Shown here: positions 1-5,415 of the stretch, piece after piece
Layout of the letters: each line of letters begins with the position of its first letter
How positions within the stretch are numbered: position 1 is the first letter of the stretch
Assembly: GCF_030530965.1 (NCBI RefSeq)
Contig: NZ_JAUMTY010000024.1
Span: 28,295-33,709 of the forward strand
Length of the DNA: 5,415 nucleotides
Source of the DNA: Corynebacterium sp.
GTDB lineage: Bacteria > Actinomycetota > Actinomycetes > Mycobacteriales > Mycobacteriaceae
Reading direction: 5' to 3'
Translations under genes and position numbers: made by a program
The notes under the pieces: generated by a model
Told to the model about the DNA's origin: nothing
Database searches by the model: none
The model's input: the letters and a program-made list of their open reading frames with translations, nothing else

Positions 1-1013
1 TGGACTTCGATAATGTGCTCGACGTCGCCATCCTGCGCCGCGTGCGGTCCGGTGGTGCGCTCGAGGGCCCTCTCTTCGGCCTCGTGGGCCACTTTTTCGC
101 GCTGTTCAATGACGTCATGACGCCGCGCCCGCAATGACGGAGCCGCCCCCACCAGCTTTTGCGTGTAGGGGTGCCGAGGATCTTGAAGAATCTCCAGCGC
201 AGGGCCCGATTCCACGACGCGACCCTGACTCATCACGACGATCCGGTCCGCGCGCTCGGCCGCCAAACCGAGGTCGTGCGTAATCAGCATCACCGCCGTG
301 CCCAGTTCGTGGGTCAGCGAATCCAGGTGGTCCAAGATGTGCCGCTGGACGGTGACGTCCAGTGCCGACGTCGGTTCGTCGGCAATAAGCAGCTTTGGAC
401 GCGCCGCCAAACCAATCGCGATCAATGCGCGCTGGCGCATACCACCCGAGTACTCGTGCGGGTACTGGTTCACGCGCTTATCGGCGTCCGGCAGCCCGGC
501 CTCCGAAAGCAGCTCAACAGCCCGCTTGTGGGCAGCAGACCCCGTCGCAACGTTGTTGGCCTTCAGAGCCTCCTTGACTTGAAAACCTACTTTCCACACG
601 GGGTTCAAGTTCGACATGGGATCTTGCGGGACTAAACCGATGTCCGCACCACGCAGCGCCGTCAGCTCCTTGGGCGAGGCGTGCGTGATATCCCGACCGT
701 CGAACGTGATGGTGCCACCAGTGACATGGCCCCCACCAGGGAGCAGACCGATGATCGAATGCGCCGTCGTGGATTTACCCGAACCAGACTCACCGACGAT
801 CGCAACAGTCTCCCCCGGGTAAATGTCGAGGTTGACGCCAAACACCGTCGGTATCGGCTTTTTCTTACCGCCGAAGGCGATATCGACGTCGCGCATCTGC
901 AACAGCGGGCGGGTATCGTCGCTGGAATTATGCGTACCGACGCTGTGCTTCGGTTTATTCGCGGATTGCGTCTCCGTGGAGTGGCGAGCTGCAGAATGTG
1001 GGATCAATGTCAT
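1..1013 (-). CDS. oppD: Peptide ABC transporter ATP-binding protein, probably a fused double-ABC ATPase (3' end outside the window)
   Basis: This is the cytoplasmic ATPase that drives peptide uptake through OppB/OppC. I translated 337 codons from the ATG at 1013, which overlaps the oppC stop as ATGA. One complete ABC module is visible: Walker A GESGSGKST (residues 74-82), Q-loop VPQDP (Q130), signature YSGGMRQ (188-194), Walker B LLIADEP (208-214) followed by the D-loop SALD, and the switch His in ITHD (H246). All catalytic residues are intact. After the HPYT motif (281-284) there is no Pro-Gly-Cys...Arg-Cys tail as in ordinary OppD/DppD. Instead there is a charged linker (about 297-330) and then HIIEV at the window edge, which looks like the first strand of a second ABC module. 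I infer a fused OppD-OppF protein. The first 37 or so residues are a polar, His-containing extension. A later ATG (residue 40) has no ribosome-binding site, so the start at 1013 is preferred. The gene is open at the left edge. Confidence 0.93.
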   Translation of the reverse strand, partial: MTLIPHSAARHSTETQSANKPKHSVGTHNSSDDTRPLLQMRDVDIAFGGKKKPIPTVFGVNLDIYPGETVAIVGESGSGKSTTAHSIIGLLPGGGHVTGGTITFDGRDITHASPKELTALRGADIGLVPQDPMSNLNPVWKVGFQVKEALKANNVATGSAAHKRAVELLSEAGLPDADKRVNQYPHEYSGGMRQRALIAIGLAARPKLLIADEPTSALDVTVQRHILDHLDSLTHELGTAVMLITHDLGLAAERADRIVVMSQGRVVESGPALEILQDPRHPYTQKLVGAAPSLRARRHDVIEQREKVAHEAEERALERTTGPHAAQDGDVEHIIEV

Positions 1014-2104
1014 GAGGCCGTACGCTCCTTCGGGTCGAGGGCATCCTTTAACGCATCCCCCAGCATGATGAAGCCCAGCACTGTAATGGCCAGGGCACCC
1101 GCGGGGTAGAACAACGTCGACGGCGCTGCTCGGAGGGTGTTTTGTGCCGTGGAGATGTCATTGCCCCACGACACCGTTTGCGGCGGTAACCCAATGCCCA
1201 GGTAGGACAGCGTTGCTTCCGCCACGATGTAGATACCCAGCGACGTCGTTGCCATAACGATGATGGGCGCGAGGCAGTTGGGAATGATGTGGCGCAGCAG
1301 AATCTTCCACTGCGAGAGACCAAGCGCACGCGACGCCATGACATAATCGTTGTTTTTTACCGTCATGACGGCGCCGCGCACAATGCGCGCCATCTGTGGC
1401 CAACCGAATGCGGACAGCACCAGGATCACGGTCAGCGTGTTGCGTTCGCTGAACAGCTGCATCAGGACGATGCCCGCGAGGATCAGCGGTATCGCGAAGA
1501 AAATATCGGTCAGGCGGGACAGCACCGCGTCCAACCAGCCACCGACATAGCCGGCCACCGAGCCAATAATCGTCCCAAGAATCGTGATGACAATCGTGAC
1601 GGACACACCGGTCACGACCGAGGCACGCGCACCGTACAAGGTGCGGGAGTACACGTCGTAACCCTGTCGAGTGAAACCAAACGGGTGCGAGGCTTCGGGC
1701 CCCTCCAGCGATTTACTCAGGTCAGCCGTTTTCGGGTCCGTCGACGTGAACAGCCCCGGGAAGAACGTGACCAGCAGCACCGCCAGAATAATCACCATTG
1801 ATACCCAGAACAGGGGCCGACGCCGTAACCGCTGCCAGGCTTCTGCCCACGTGCTCAGTGGTTTCTTGTCCGCCAGGAGATCGTCACGCGATGGTTCATC
1901 CGCGGCCACTGTTTCTGCGACCCACCGTTCCGTTCGCGACGACGTAACCAGTCCGGCCCCGCGGGCCTCGTGTCTCTCATGACGTCCCGCCGTCGGGGAA
2001 TGAGTTTCCGCTGCCAACGGATTCCCTTCGTGAGACGTCGGCAATTCTGTGGATCCTTCCCCTGCTGATGACCTGTTGGCGGGTGTGTGTGATGGATTAG
2101 GCAT
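1010..2104 (-). CDS. oppC: Peptide ABC transporter permease OppC/DppC
   Basis: This is the second membrane subunit of the peptide importer; it forms the translocation channel with OppB. The protein has 364 residues. The membrane part begins near residue 98 (first helix about 98-118) and has about five more helices between 165 and 350. The cytoplasmic EAA-type loop that contacts the ATPase is at about 254-276 (ASRALGLSQWKILLRHIIPN), and the C-terminus carries the family-typical LDPKER. The frame extends to a TTG at 2143, but the ATG at 2104 is the better start: it has GAGGA 6 nt upstream and overlaps the oppB stop by 8 nt (ATGCCTAA), whereas the TTG has no ribosome-binding site. Even so, about 95 polar, low-complexity residues with several His and Arg precede the first helix. 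This is longer than the usual DppC N-terminus (family proteins are roughly 300 residues). The function of this extension is unknown. Confidence 0.95.
   Translation of the reverse strand: MPNPSHTPANRSSAGEGSTELPTSHEGNPLAAETHSPTAGRHERHEARGAGLVTSSRTERWVAETVAADEPSRDDLLADKKPLSTWAEAWQRLRRRPLFWVSMVIILAVLLVTFFPGLFTSTDPKTADLSKSLEGPEASHPFGFTRQGYDVYSRTLYGARASVVTGVSVTIVITILGTIIGSVAGYVGGWLDAVLSRLTDIFFAIPLILAGIVLMQLFSERNTLTVILVLSAFGWPQMARIVRGAVMTVKNNDYVMASRALGLSQWKILLRHIIPNCLAPIIVMATTSLGIYIVAEATLSYLGIGLPPQTVSWGNDISTAQNTLRAAPSTLFYPAGALAITVLGFIMLGDALKDALDPKERTAS
1025..1030 (-). promoter_or_regulatory. Ribosome-binding site of oppD inside the oppC 3' end
   Basis: AAGGAG on the minus strand lies 11 nt before the oppD ATG at 1013. 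It sits in the codons for Lys-Glu of the DPKER motif near the OppC C-terminus. The spacing is slightly long, but the match is strong. Together with the ATGA stop/start overlap it settles the oppD start and implies coupled translation. Confidence 0.7.
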
Positions 2105-3023
2105 AGCGGATCCTCGGGTCAAGAAGTGCGTAGAGCAGGTCAATAAGGAGATTCGATACGACGAAGATGATGACTAAGACCGTGACGACGGACACGACGG
2201 TCGGCGCTTCGCCCAACATCACTGCGTGATAGACCAGGCCACCCACGCCGTTGATGTTGAAGATGCCTTCGGTGACGATCGCCCCGCCCATGAGTGCCGC
2301 GAGGTCAGCGCCGATGAACGTCACGACGGGGATCATGGAGTTCCGCAAGACGTGGTGGAGGATGACCTGCGGTTTGCTCATTCCCCGGGCATATGCGGTG
2401 CGCACGAAGTCCCGGCCCAGCGCTTCGGCCACTTCTGATCGGGTCAAGCGCAACACGTAGGCGAAAGAGACCAGGCCCAGCACAAAGGCAGGCATGAGGA
2501 GGTGTTTGAAGTCGCCTTGCGCACCGACGGTGGCTGGCAGGATTCCCCATTTAATGCCGAAGAGGAACTGGGCAACGAAGCCGATGACGAAAATCGGCAC
2601 CGCGATAATGAACAGAGAGATGACGAGGACGGTGGAGTCGAACAGCCCACCTTTCTTCAACCCGGCGAGAACACCGAAACCAATACCGAATACGGTTTCA
2701 ATAACGATGGCCATTAGCGCCAGCCGAATCGTGACGGGGAACGCATTCCCCAGAACAGTGCCGACGCTTTGTCCGGAGAACGTTTGCCCCAGGTCACCGG
2801 TAAAAATTCCCTTGAGGTACAGGAGATATTGGACGATAAATGGCTGGTCTAAGTGATATTGCGAGCGGATGGAGTGGATAATCTCCGGGCTCAGTGGTTT
2901 ATCCCCGGCTAGTGCTGCGACGGGGTCGCCGGGGGTGAGGAACACCATGGCGTAAATGAGGAATGTTGCGCCGAGAAAGACGGGCACCATCTGTAATAAT
3001 CGTTTTCCGATATACCAAAGCAT
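2097..3023 (-). CDS. oppB: Peptide ABC transporter permease OppB/DppB
   Basis: This is the first membrane subunit of the peptide import channel. Its 308 residues match the normal OppB/DppB length. The N-terminus is typical of the family (MLWYIGKRLLQMVPVFLGAT, then FLTPGDPV at 28-35, then a periplasm-type loop ending in GDLGQTF at 76-82). Six helices can be placed at about 9-31, 98-121, 130-155, 176-194, 230-250 and 275-298. The EAA loop that docks onto the ATPase is at 200-219 (EALGRDFVRTAYARGMSKPQ), and the C-terminus has the conserved DPRIRYA. The ATG at 3023 is preceded by AAGGA with 6 nt spacing. The gene follows oppA by 36 nt without a recognisable terminator, and its last 8 nt overlap oppC, so it belongs to the same transcript. 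Assignment to OppB rather than DppB or another family 5 permease is by general resemblance; the transported peptide length cannot be read from the sequence. Confidence 0.96.
   Translation of the reverse strand: MLWYIGKRLLQMVPVFLGATFLIYAMVFLTPGDPVAALAGDKPLSPEIIHSIRSQYHLDQPFIVQYLLYLKGIFTGDLGQTFSGQSVGTVLGNAFPVTIRLALMAIVIETVFGIGFGVLAGLKKGGLFDSTVLVISLFIIAVPIFVIGFVAQFLFGIKWGILPATVGAQGDFKHLLMPAFVLGLVSFAYVLRLTRSEVAEALGRDFVRTAYARGMSKPQVILHHVLRNSMIPVVTFIGADLAALMGGAIVTEGIFNINGVGGLVYHAVMLGEAPTVVSVVTVLVIIFVVSNLLIDLLYALLDPRIRYA
2111..2115 (-). promoter_or_regulatory. Ribosome-binding site of oppC inside the oppB 3' end
   Basis: GAGGA on the minus strand lies 6 nt before the ATG at 2104, within the codons for Pro-Arg-Ile of the DPRIRYA C-terminus of OppB. 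It decides between the ATG at 2104 and the upstream in-frame TTG at 2143, which has no comparable site. Confidence 0.7.
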
Positions 3024-3029
3024 GAGGGG

Positions 3030-3034
3030 TCCTT
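3030..3034 (-). promoter_or_regulatory. Ribosome-binding site of oppB
   Basis: AAGGA on the minus strand lies 6 nt before the oppB ATG at 3023. It is part of the downstream copy of a repeated CGATAAGG element. Confidence 0.7.
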
Positions 3035-3054
3035 ATCGTGGGGGAGCCTTATCG
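3031..3054. repeat. Two direct copies of CGATAAGG (minus strand) between oppA and oppB
   Basis: On the plus strand CCTTATCG occurs at 3031-3038 and again at 3047-3054, 16 nt apart, within the 36-nt oppA-oppB gap. The copy nearer oppB supplies its Shine-Dalgarno sequence. The other copy is a second AAGG sequence too far from the ATG (23 nt) for normal initiation. It may be a small duplication or a standby site, or it may be chance. Confidence 0.5.
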
Positions 3055-3059
3055 ACGGG

Positions 3060-4691
3060 TCAGCTCTTCGTGATGTCCGTGAAGATGGGGACGCCTTTCC
3101 AGTCGTAATTCACGTTCGATAGCGAGGTAGTCCACGCGGCAGACGCGGTGTAGTAGAACAGCGGGATTTCGGGGAGCTCCCGCATGAGAATCGCCTGCGC
3201 CTTCGCGTAGATCTCCTGCGCTTTCTTCTGGTCACTTTCCTTCGACGCGTCTTTCAGGAGGTTGTCGAATTCCGCGTTGGTGTATTTACCGTCATTCGAC
3301 GCTCCATTCGTCGCGAATTGAGGCTGGAGGAAATTCGCTTGTGACGGGAAGTCCGCCTGCCAGCCGCTTCGGAAAGCGGTATGAATCGACCCACTCGATA
3401 CTTCGTTTCGGAGTGCTTTGAAGTTGGGGTACGCCTTGCCCGTGGCGTCGATCCCCAAAACGTTGTGAATACTGTTCGATACGGCTTCGACCCATTCCTT
3501 ATGGCCGCCGTCCGAGTTGTACGCGATCTCCAGTTTCCCGCTGTACGGTTTGATCTCGTCGGCCTTTTTCCACAGCTCTTTGGCCTTGTCCGGGTTATAG
3601 TCCAGGACTTCATTGCCTTCGACGTTCGGTACGTCGCCGAGTGTCGTCGCCGTAAAGTCCTTCGCTGGCACGCGCGTACCGTTCATGATTTTGTCGGAAA
3701 TTTGCTTCCGGTTAATCGCCATAGAGATCGCTTGCCGACGTAAATGCCCCTCTTCATCGTTGCCGAAGTGGTCGAGCCATTGCGGAATGACGAAGCCACC
3801 GTTGGAAGCGATCGGCTTCACCAGGTGCGTGGACGGGAAGTCATCCTTAAAGGTCTGCATCGCCGTCGGGGGAACAGTCTGACCGATGATGTCAAGGTTG
3901 CTCGCCTGCAAGTCGGTGTACGCCGTATCAAGGTTTTCGTACAGCTTAAAGGTGACACCGCCGTTCTTCGGCTTATCGTCACCAGCGTATTTGTCATTCT
4001 TTACTGTCCGAATCGAACTATTATGAGTCCACGCATTTTGCCCATCTAATTTATAGGGCCCATTGCCGACGGGGTGCTCACCGAAACTCTTCGGATCATC
4101 GAAGAATGACTGCGGGAGCGGGAAGAACGGCGTCGCTCCGAGGCTGATGGGGAACTGGGAGTCCGGATCGGAGAGCGTAATCGTGAATTCTTTATCATTC
4201 ACTTTCTGCAGTCCAGACAGCTTTTCGACGCTACTGCTGGGGTCTTTGACCTCGTCAAACCCTTTAATATTTGAGAAGAAGTCTTGCTGTTTTTGAGCGT
4301 TTTTACCGGCTGCACCGTAATTCCAGGCGTCAATAAAGGAGTCCGCGGTGACGGGTGTTCCATCGGTGAAAGTCCAACCGTCTTTGAGCTTGACCGTGAA
4401 TTCTGTGCTGTCCGGATTAGCCGTGATGGACTCAGCGACTTGATTATGCGACTTACCATTTTCGTCATAGGATACGAGGCCGCGATACAGAAGTTCCAGC
4501 ACCTGAGAACCGTTGGATTCGTTGGTATCCGTGGGGATAAGTCCGTTTTGGGGTTCCGACGCCGCGGTCCGGACGATGTTGGGATCTCCCGCCCCGTCGA
4601 GTGTGGCTCCACCCCCATCACCGCAGGCAACGAGGCCGGTTGCGGATAACGCCAGAGTTGCGATAGCTGCAGCCACTGAACGTAGACGCAT
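3060..4691 (-). CDS. oppA: Peptide ABC transporter substrate-binding lipoprotein (SBP family 5)
   Basis: This is the extracytoplasmic receptor that binds peptides and delivers them to OppB/OppC. The protein has 543 residues, normal for family 5 (OppA/DppA type). A lipoprotein signal is clear: MRLR, a hydrophobic stretch (about 5-21), then lipobox L20-V-A-C23, with Cys23 as the predicted lipidated residue. The mature part starts with a Gly-rich linker. The family 5 signature region lies at about 85-123 (VAESIT, FTVKLKDGWTFTDGTPVTA), and the C-terminal lobe includes the typical ELPEIPLFYY segment followed by an aromatic end region. The frame can be extended to a GTG at 4715, but the ATG at 4691 has AAGGAG 8 nt upstream and gives a compact signal peptide, so it is preferred. 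The gene is first in the operon, after a 289-nt non-coding region. Ligand class (di- or oligopeptide, or another family 5 ligand) is inferred only from the operon. Confidence 0.96.
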   Translation of the reverse strand: MRLRSVAAAIATLALSATGLVACGDGGGATLDGAGDPNIVRTAASEPQNGLIPTDTNESNGSQVLELLYRGLVSYDENGKSHNQVAESITANPDSTEFTVKLKDGWTFTDGTPVTADSFIDAWNYGAAGKNAQKQQDFFSNIKGFDEVKDPSSSVEKLSGLQKVNDKEFTITLSDPDSQFPISLGATPFFPLPQSFFDDPKSFGEHPVGNGPYKLDGQNAWTHNSSIRTVKNDKYAGDDKPKNGGVTFKLYENLDTAYTDLQASNLDIIGQTVPPTAMQTFKDDFPSTHLVKPIASNGGFVIPQWLDHFGNDEEGHLRRQAISMAINRKQISDKIMNGTRVPAKDFTATTLGDVPNVEGNEVLDYNPDKAKELWKKADEIKPYSGKLEIAYNSDGGHKEWVEAVSNSIHNVLGIDATGKAYPNFKALRNEVSSGSIHTAFRSGWQADFPSQANFLQPQFATNGASNDGKYTNAEFDNLLKDASKESDQKKAQEIYAKAQAILMRELPEIPLFYYTASAAWTTSLSNVNYDWKGVPIFTDITKS

Positions 4692-4699
4692 AATGAGGG

Positions 4700-4705
4700 C
4701 TCCTT
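4700..4705 (-). promoter_or_regulatory. Ribosome-binding site of oppA
   Basis: AAGGAG on the minus strand lies 8 nt before the ATG at 4691. It excludes the GTG at 4715, which lies upstream of this site, as the likely start. Confidence 0.75.
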
Positions 4706-4724
4706 TAAACAGCACAGCTAAAGC

Positions 4725-4774
4725 CGCTTTTAAGTCACGCGTGTGCCCTTCAAGGGCGGGATAGCTTAAACGCG
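4725..4774. repeat. Nested dyad symmetries in the oppA leader
   Basis: The outer arms are CGCTTTTAAG (4725-4734) and CTTAAACGCG (4765-4774), complementary at 9 of 10 positions. They enclose an 8-bp palindrome CACGCGTG (4736-4743) and a 13-bp palindrome GCCCTT-C-AAGGGC (4745-4757). A further short dyad AAAGC-C-GCTTT (4720-4730) overlaps the left arm. The cluster ends about 30 nt upstream of the oppA start codon. It could be an operator for a dimeric regulator or a structured mRNA leader. No known regulator's consensus is recognised. Confidence 0.5.
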
Positions 4775-4863
4775 GCGATTTGGGTTTTGGTAAATGACTT
4801 TAATAAACGACGGTGGTGGACGATAGTGCCTAATTACGCAATTTAGATTACGTCGGTTTCCCG

Positions 4864-4961
4864 TGATTACCTATCTCGTTGGGAAGATTTAACGTCCAGG
4901 AAACTTTCCATTACACCCGAATGGTTGGCGTCTCCGAATGTTTAGCGCCTGCGGGTAATCA
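4864..4961. repeat. Widely spaced perfect 8-bp inverted repeat TGATTACC / GGTAATCA
   Basis: TGATTACC at 4864-4871 is the exact reverse complement of GGTAATCA at 4954-4961, with 82 nt between the arms. Between them lies an 11-bp palindrome GGAAA-C-TTTCC (4899-4909). A related GATTACG lies at 4846-4852. The arms could be two sites for one DNA-binding protein upstream of oppA; chance is also possible in an AT-rich spacer. Confidence 0.35.
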
Positions 4962-4980
4962 TGTTCAGGAAACGACGCAC

Positions 4981-5409
4981 CTAGTGGGATACGTTATTTT
5001 TCCTTTGCCATCTTTTGACATATTTATTCAAGATGACGAAGAAGAGGACGAATCCAACGGTGATAATAATGTGGCCCATACCTGCGAAGATGGCCAACGA
5101 TTCGGGAAAGTCTTTACCGAGGACCTGACGAATGCCGTGGAAAGCGAGAAATGCGACGGTCCAGGCTGCACCCGCGTTGTAAATCCAAAAGAATGTGGTG
5201 AAGCGACGATCTTTATCGATTCGGAGTACAAGGGCGAAGACAAGGAACAGAAGGTTCATTGTCATACCGAGAATAAGCGAGTGGGTGTGCACCACAGACA
5301 GTTGAGTGGTGCCTTCAAAATCGTGGGCTCTGGTGAATTCGCGATAAAATACTCCGGCGATGAGCCCGACGGCCAACCAAACGGTGGCGGCAATATACAA
5401 CTTCCTCAT
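4981..5409 (-). CDS. DUF2871-type four-helix membrane protein of unknown function
   Basis: The protein has 142 residues and resembles the DUF2871 family of small bacterial integral membrane proteins (start MRKLYIAATVW, then VFYREFTRAHDF, then QLSVVHTHSLILGM). No function is established. Four hydrophobic helices can be placed at about 5-21, 42-63, 73-92 and 104-128, with a basic C-terminal tail (KYVKRWQRKNNVSH) that probably faces the cytoplasm. Histidines lie at the start of helix 2 (H41 and H43, an H-T-H motif), at the end of helix 3 (H91) and in helix 4 (H113). Such a layout would suit metal or haem binding, but that is inference. The ATG at 5409 is preceded by GGGG only 2 nt away; the window ends there, so the upstream signal cannot be judged. 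Its codons look less GC-rich than those of the opp genes. It lies 289 nt upstream of oppA on the same strand, probably as a separate unit. Confidence 0.85.
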   Translation of the reverse strand: MRKLYIAATVWLAVGLIAGVFYREFTRAHDFEGTTQLSVVHTHSLILGMTMNLLFLVFALVLRIDKDRRFTTFFWIYNAGAAWTVAFLAFHGIRQVLGKDFPESLAIFAGMGHIIITVGFVLFFVILNKYVKRWQRKNNVSH

Positions 5410-5415
5410 AGCCCC

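Larger units (their letters stand above)
4692..4980 (-). promoter_or_regulatory. Intergenic region upstream of oppA, presumed promoter and leader
   Basis: This stretch holds no convincing gene; the short frames crossing it lack ribosome-binding sites and family resemblance. It is visibly richer in A and T than the genes around it, especially at 4775-4860. It must hold the oppA promoter unless the operon is read from the DUF2871 gene. AT-rich hexamers such as TATTAA (minus strand, about 4798-4804) and TAATCT (about 4845-4850) could be -10 elements. None has a good -35 partner at 16-18 nt, so I do not assign a promoter. No hairpin followed by a T-run is seen after the DUF2871 stop, so no terminator is called. 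The region does contain several inverted repeats, listed separately. Confidence 0.5.

Noticed and set aside
159..635. 158-codon plus-strand open frame
   Set aside because: It lies wholly antisense to the ABC module of oppD, whose Walker, Q-loop and signature motifs are intact in the minus frame. The plus-strand product is Arg/His-rich and low in identity to any family I know.
1289..1801. 170-codon plus-strand open frame
   Set aside because: It is antisense to oppC, has no plausible ribosome-binding site and has the Arg/His/Gln-rich composition typical of a shadow frame.
4199..4630. 143-codon minus-strand open frame in another frame of oppA
   Set aside because: It is an out-of-frame shadow of the oppA coding sequence, rich in Ser, Pro, Thr and Lys, without domain resemblance.
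4745..4757. GCCCTT-C-AAGGGC as a transcription terminator
   Set aside because: The stem is only 5-6 bp with a minimal loop and no T-run follows on either strand. It sits 50-60 nt upstream of oppA, so a leader or operator role is more plausible.
4798..4850. A sigma-70-type promoter for oppA using TATTAA or TAATCT as the -10 element
   Set aside because: No acceptable -35 hexamer was found at 16-18 nt for either candidate, so a precise promoter call would not be supported.
4692..4980. A GlxR/CRP-type operator (TGTGA-N6-TCACA) upstream of oppA
   Set aside because: Only weak half-site matches such as TCACG were found; no site with both halves is present.

Overview
This 5.4 kb window looks like chromosomal DNA of a moderately GC-rich actinobacterium, most likely Corynebacterium or a close relative. 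This is inferred from three things: the opp-type gene order with an apparently fused double-ATPase gene, the presence of a DUF2871-type membrane protein, and the general character of the proteins. The species cannot be fixed from the sequence alone. All convincing genes lie on the minus strand.

Read in the direction of transcription (right to left), the window first holds a small four-helix membrane protein of the DUF2871 type (4981-5409). Next comes a 289-base intergenic region (4692-4980) that carries the presumed promoter and several dyad symmetries. It is followed by a peptide ABC importer operon: oppA (lipoprotein substrate-binding protein, 3060-4691), oppB (permease, 2097-3023), oppC (permease, 1010-2104) and oppD (ATPase, 1-1013, running off the left edge). 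The gap between oppA and oppB is 36 nt. oppB and oppC overlap by 8 nt, and oppC and oppD share an ATGA overlap, so the genes are almost certainly co-transcribed and translationally coupled.

The lipid-anchored OppA would capture peptides outside the membrane and hand them to the OppB/OppC channel. The ATPase powers import. The visible part of OppD holds one complete ABC module, lacks the Cys-containing C-terminal tail of stand-alone OppD/DppD proteins, and at the window edge appears to begin a second ABC module. A single fused OppD-OppF ATPase is therefore likely.

I see no mobile element, RNA gene, CRISPR array or prophage, and nothing that amounts to a new system. The points most worth checking are the symmetric elements in the oppA leader, the fused ATPase, the long polar N-terminus of OppC, and the histidines in the membrane helices of the DUF2871 protein.
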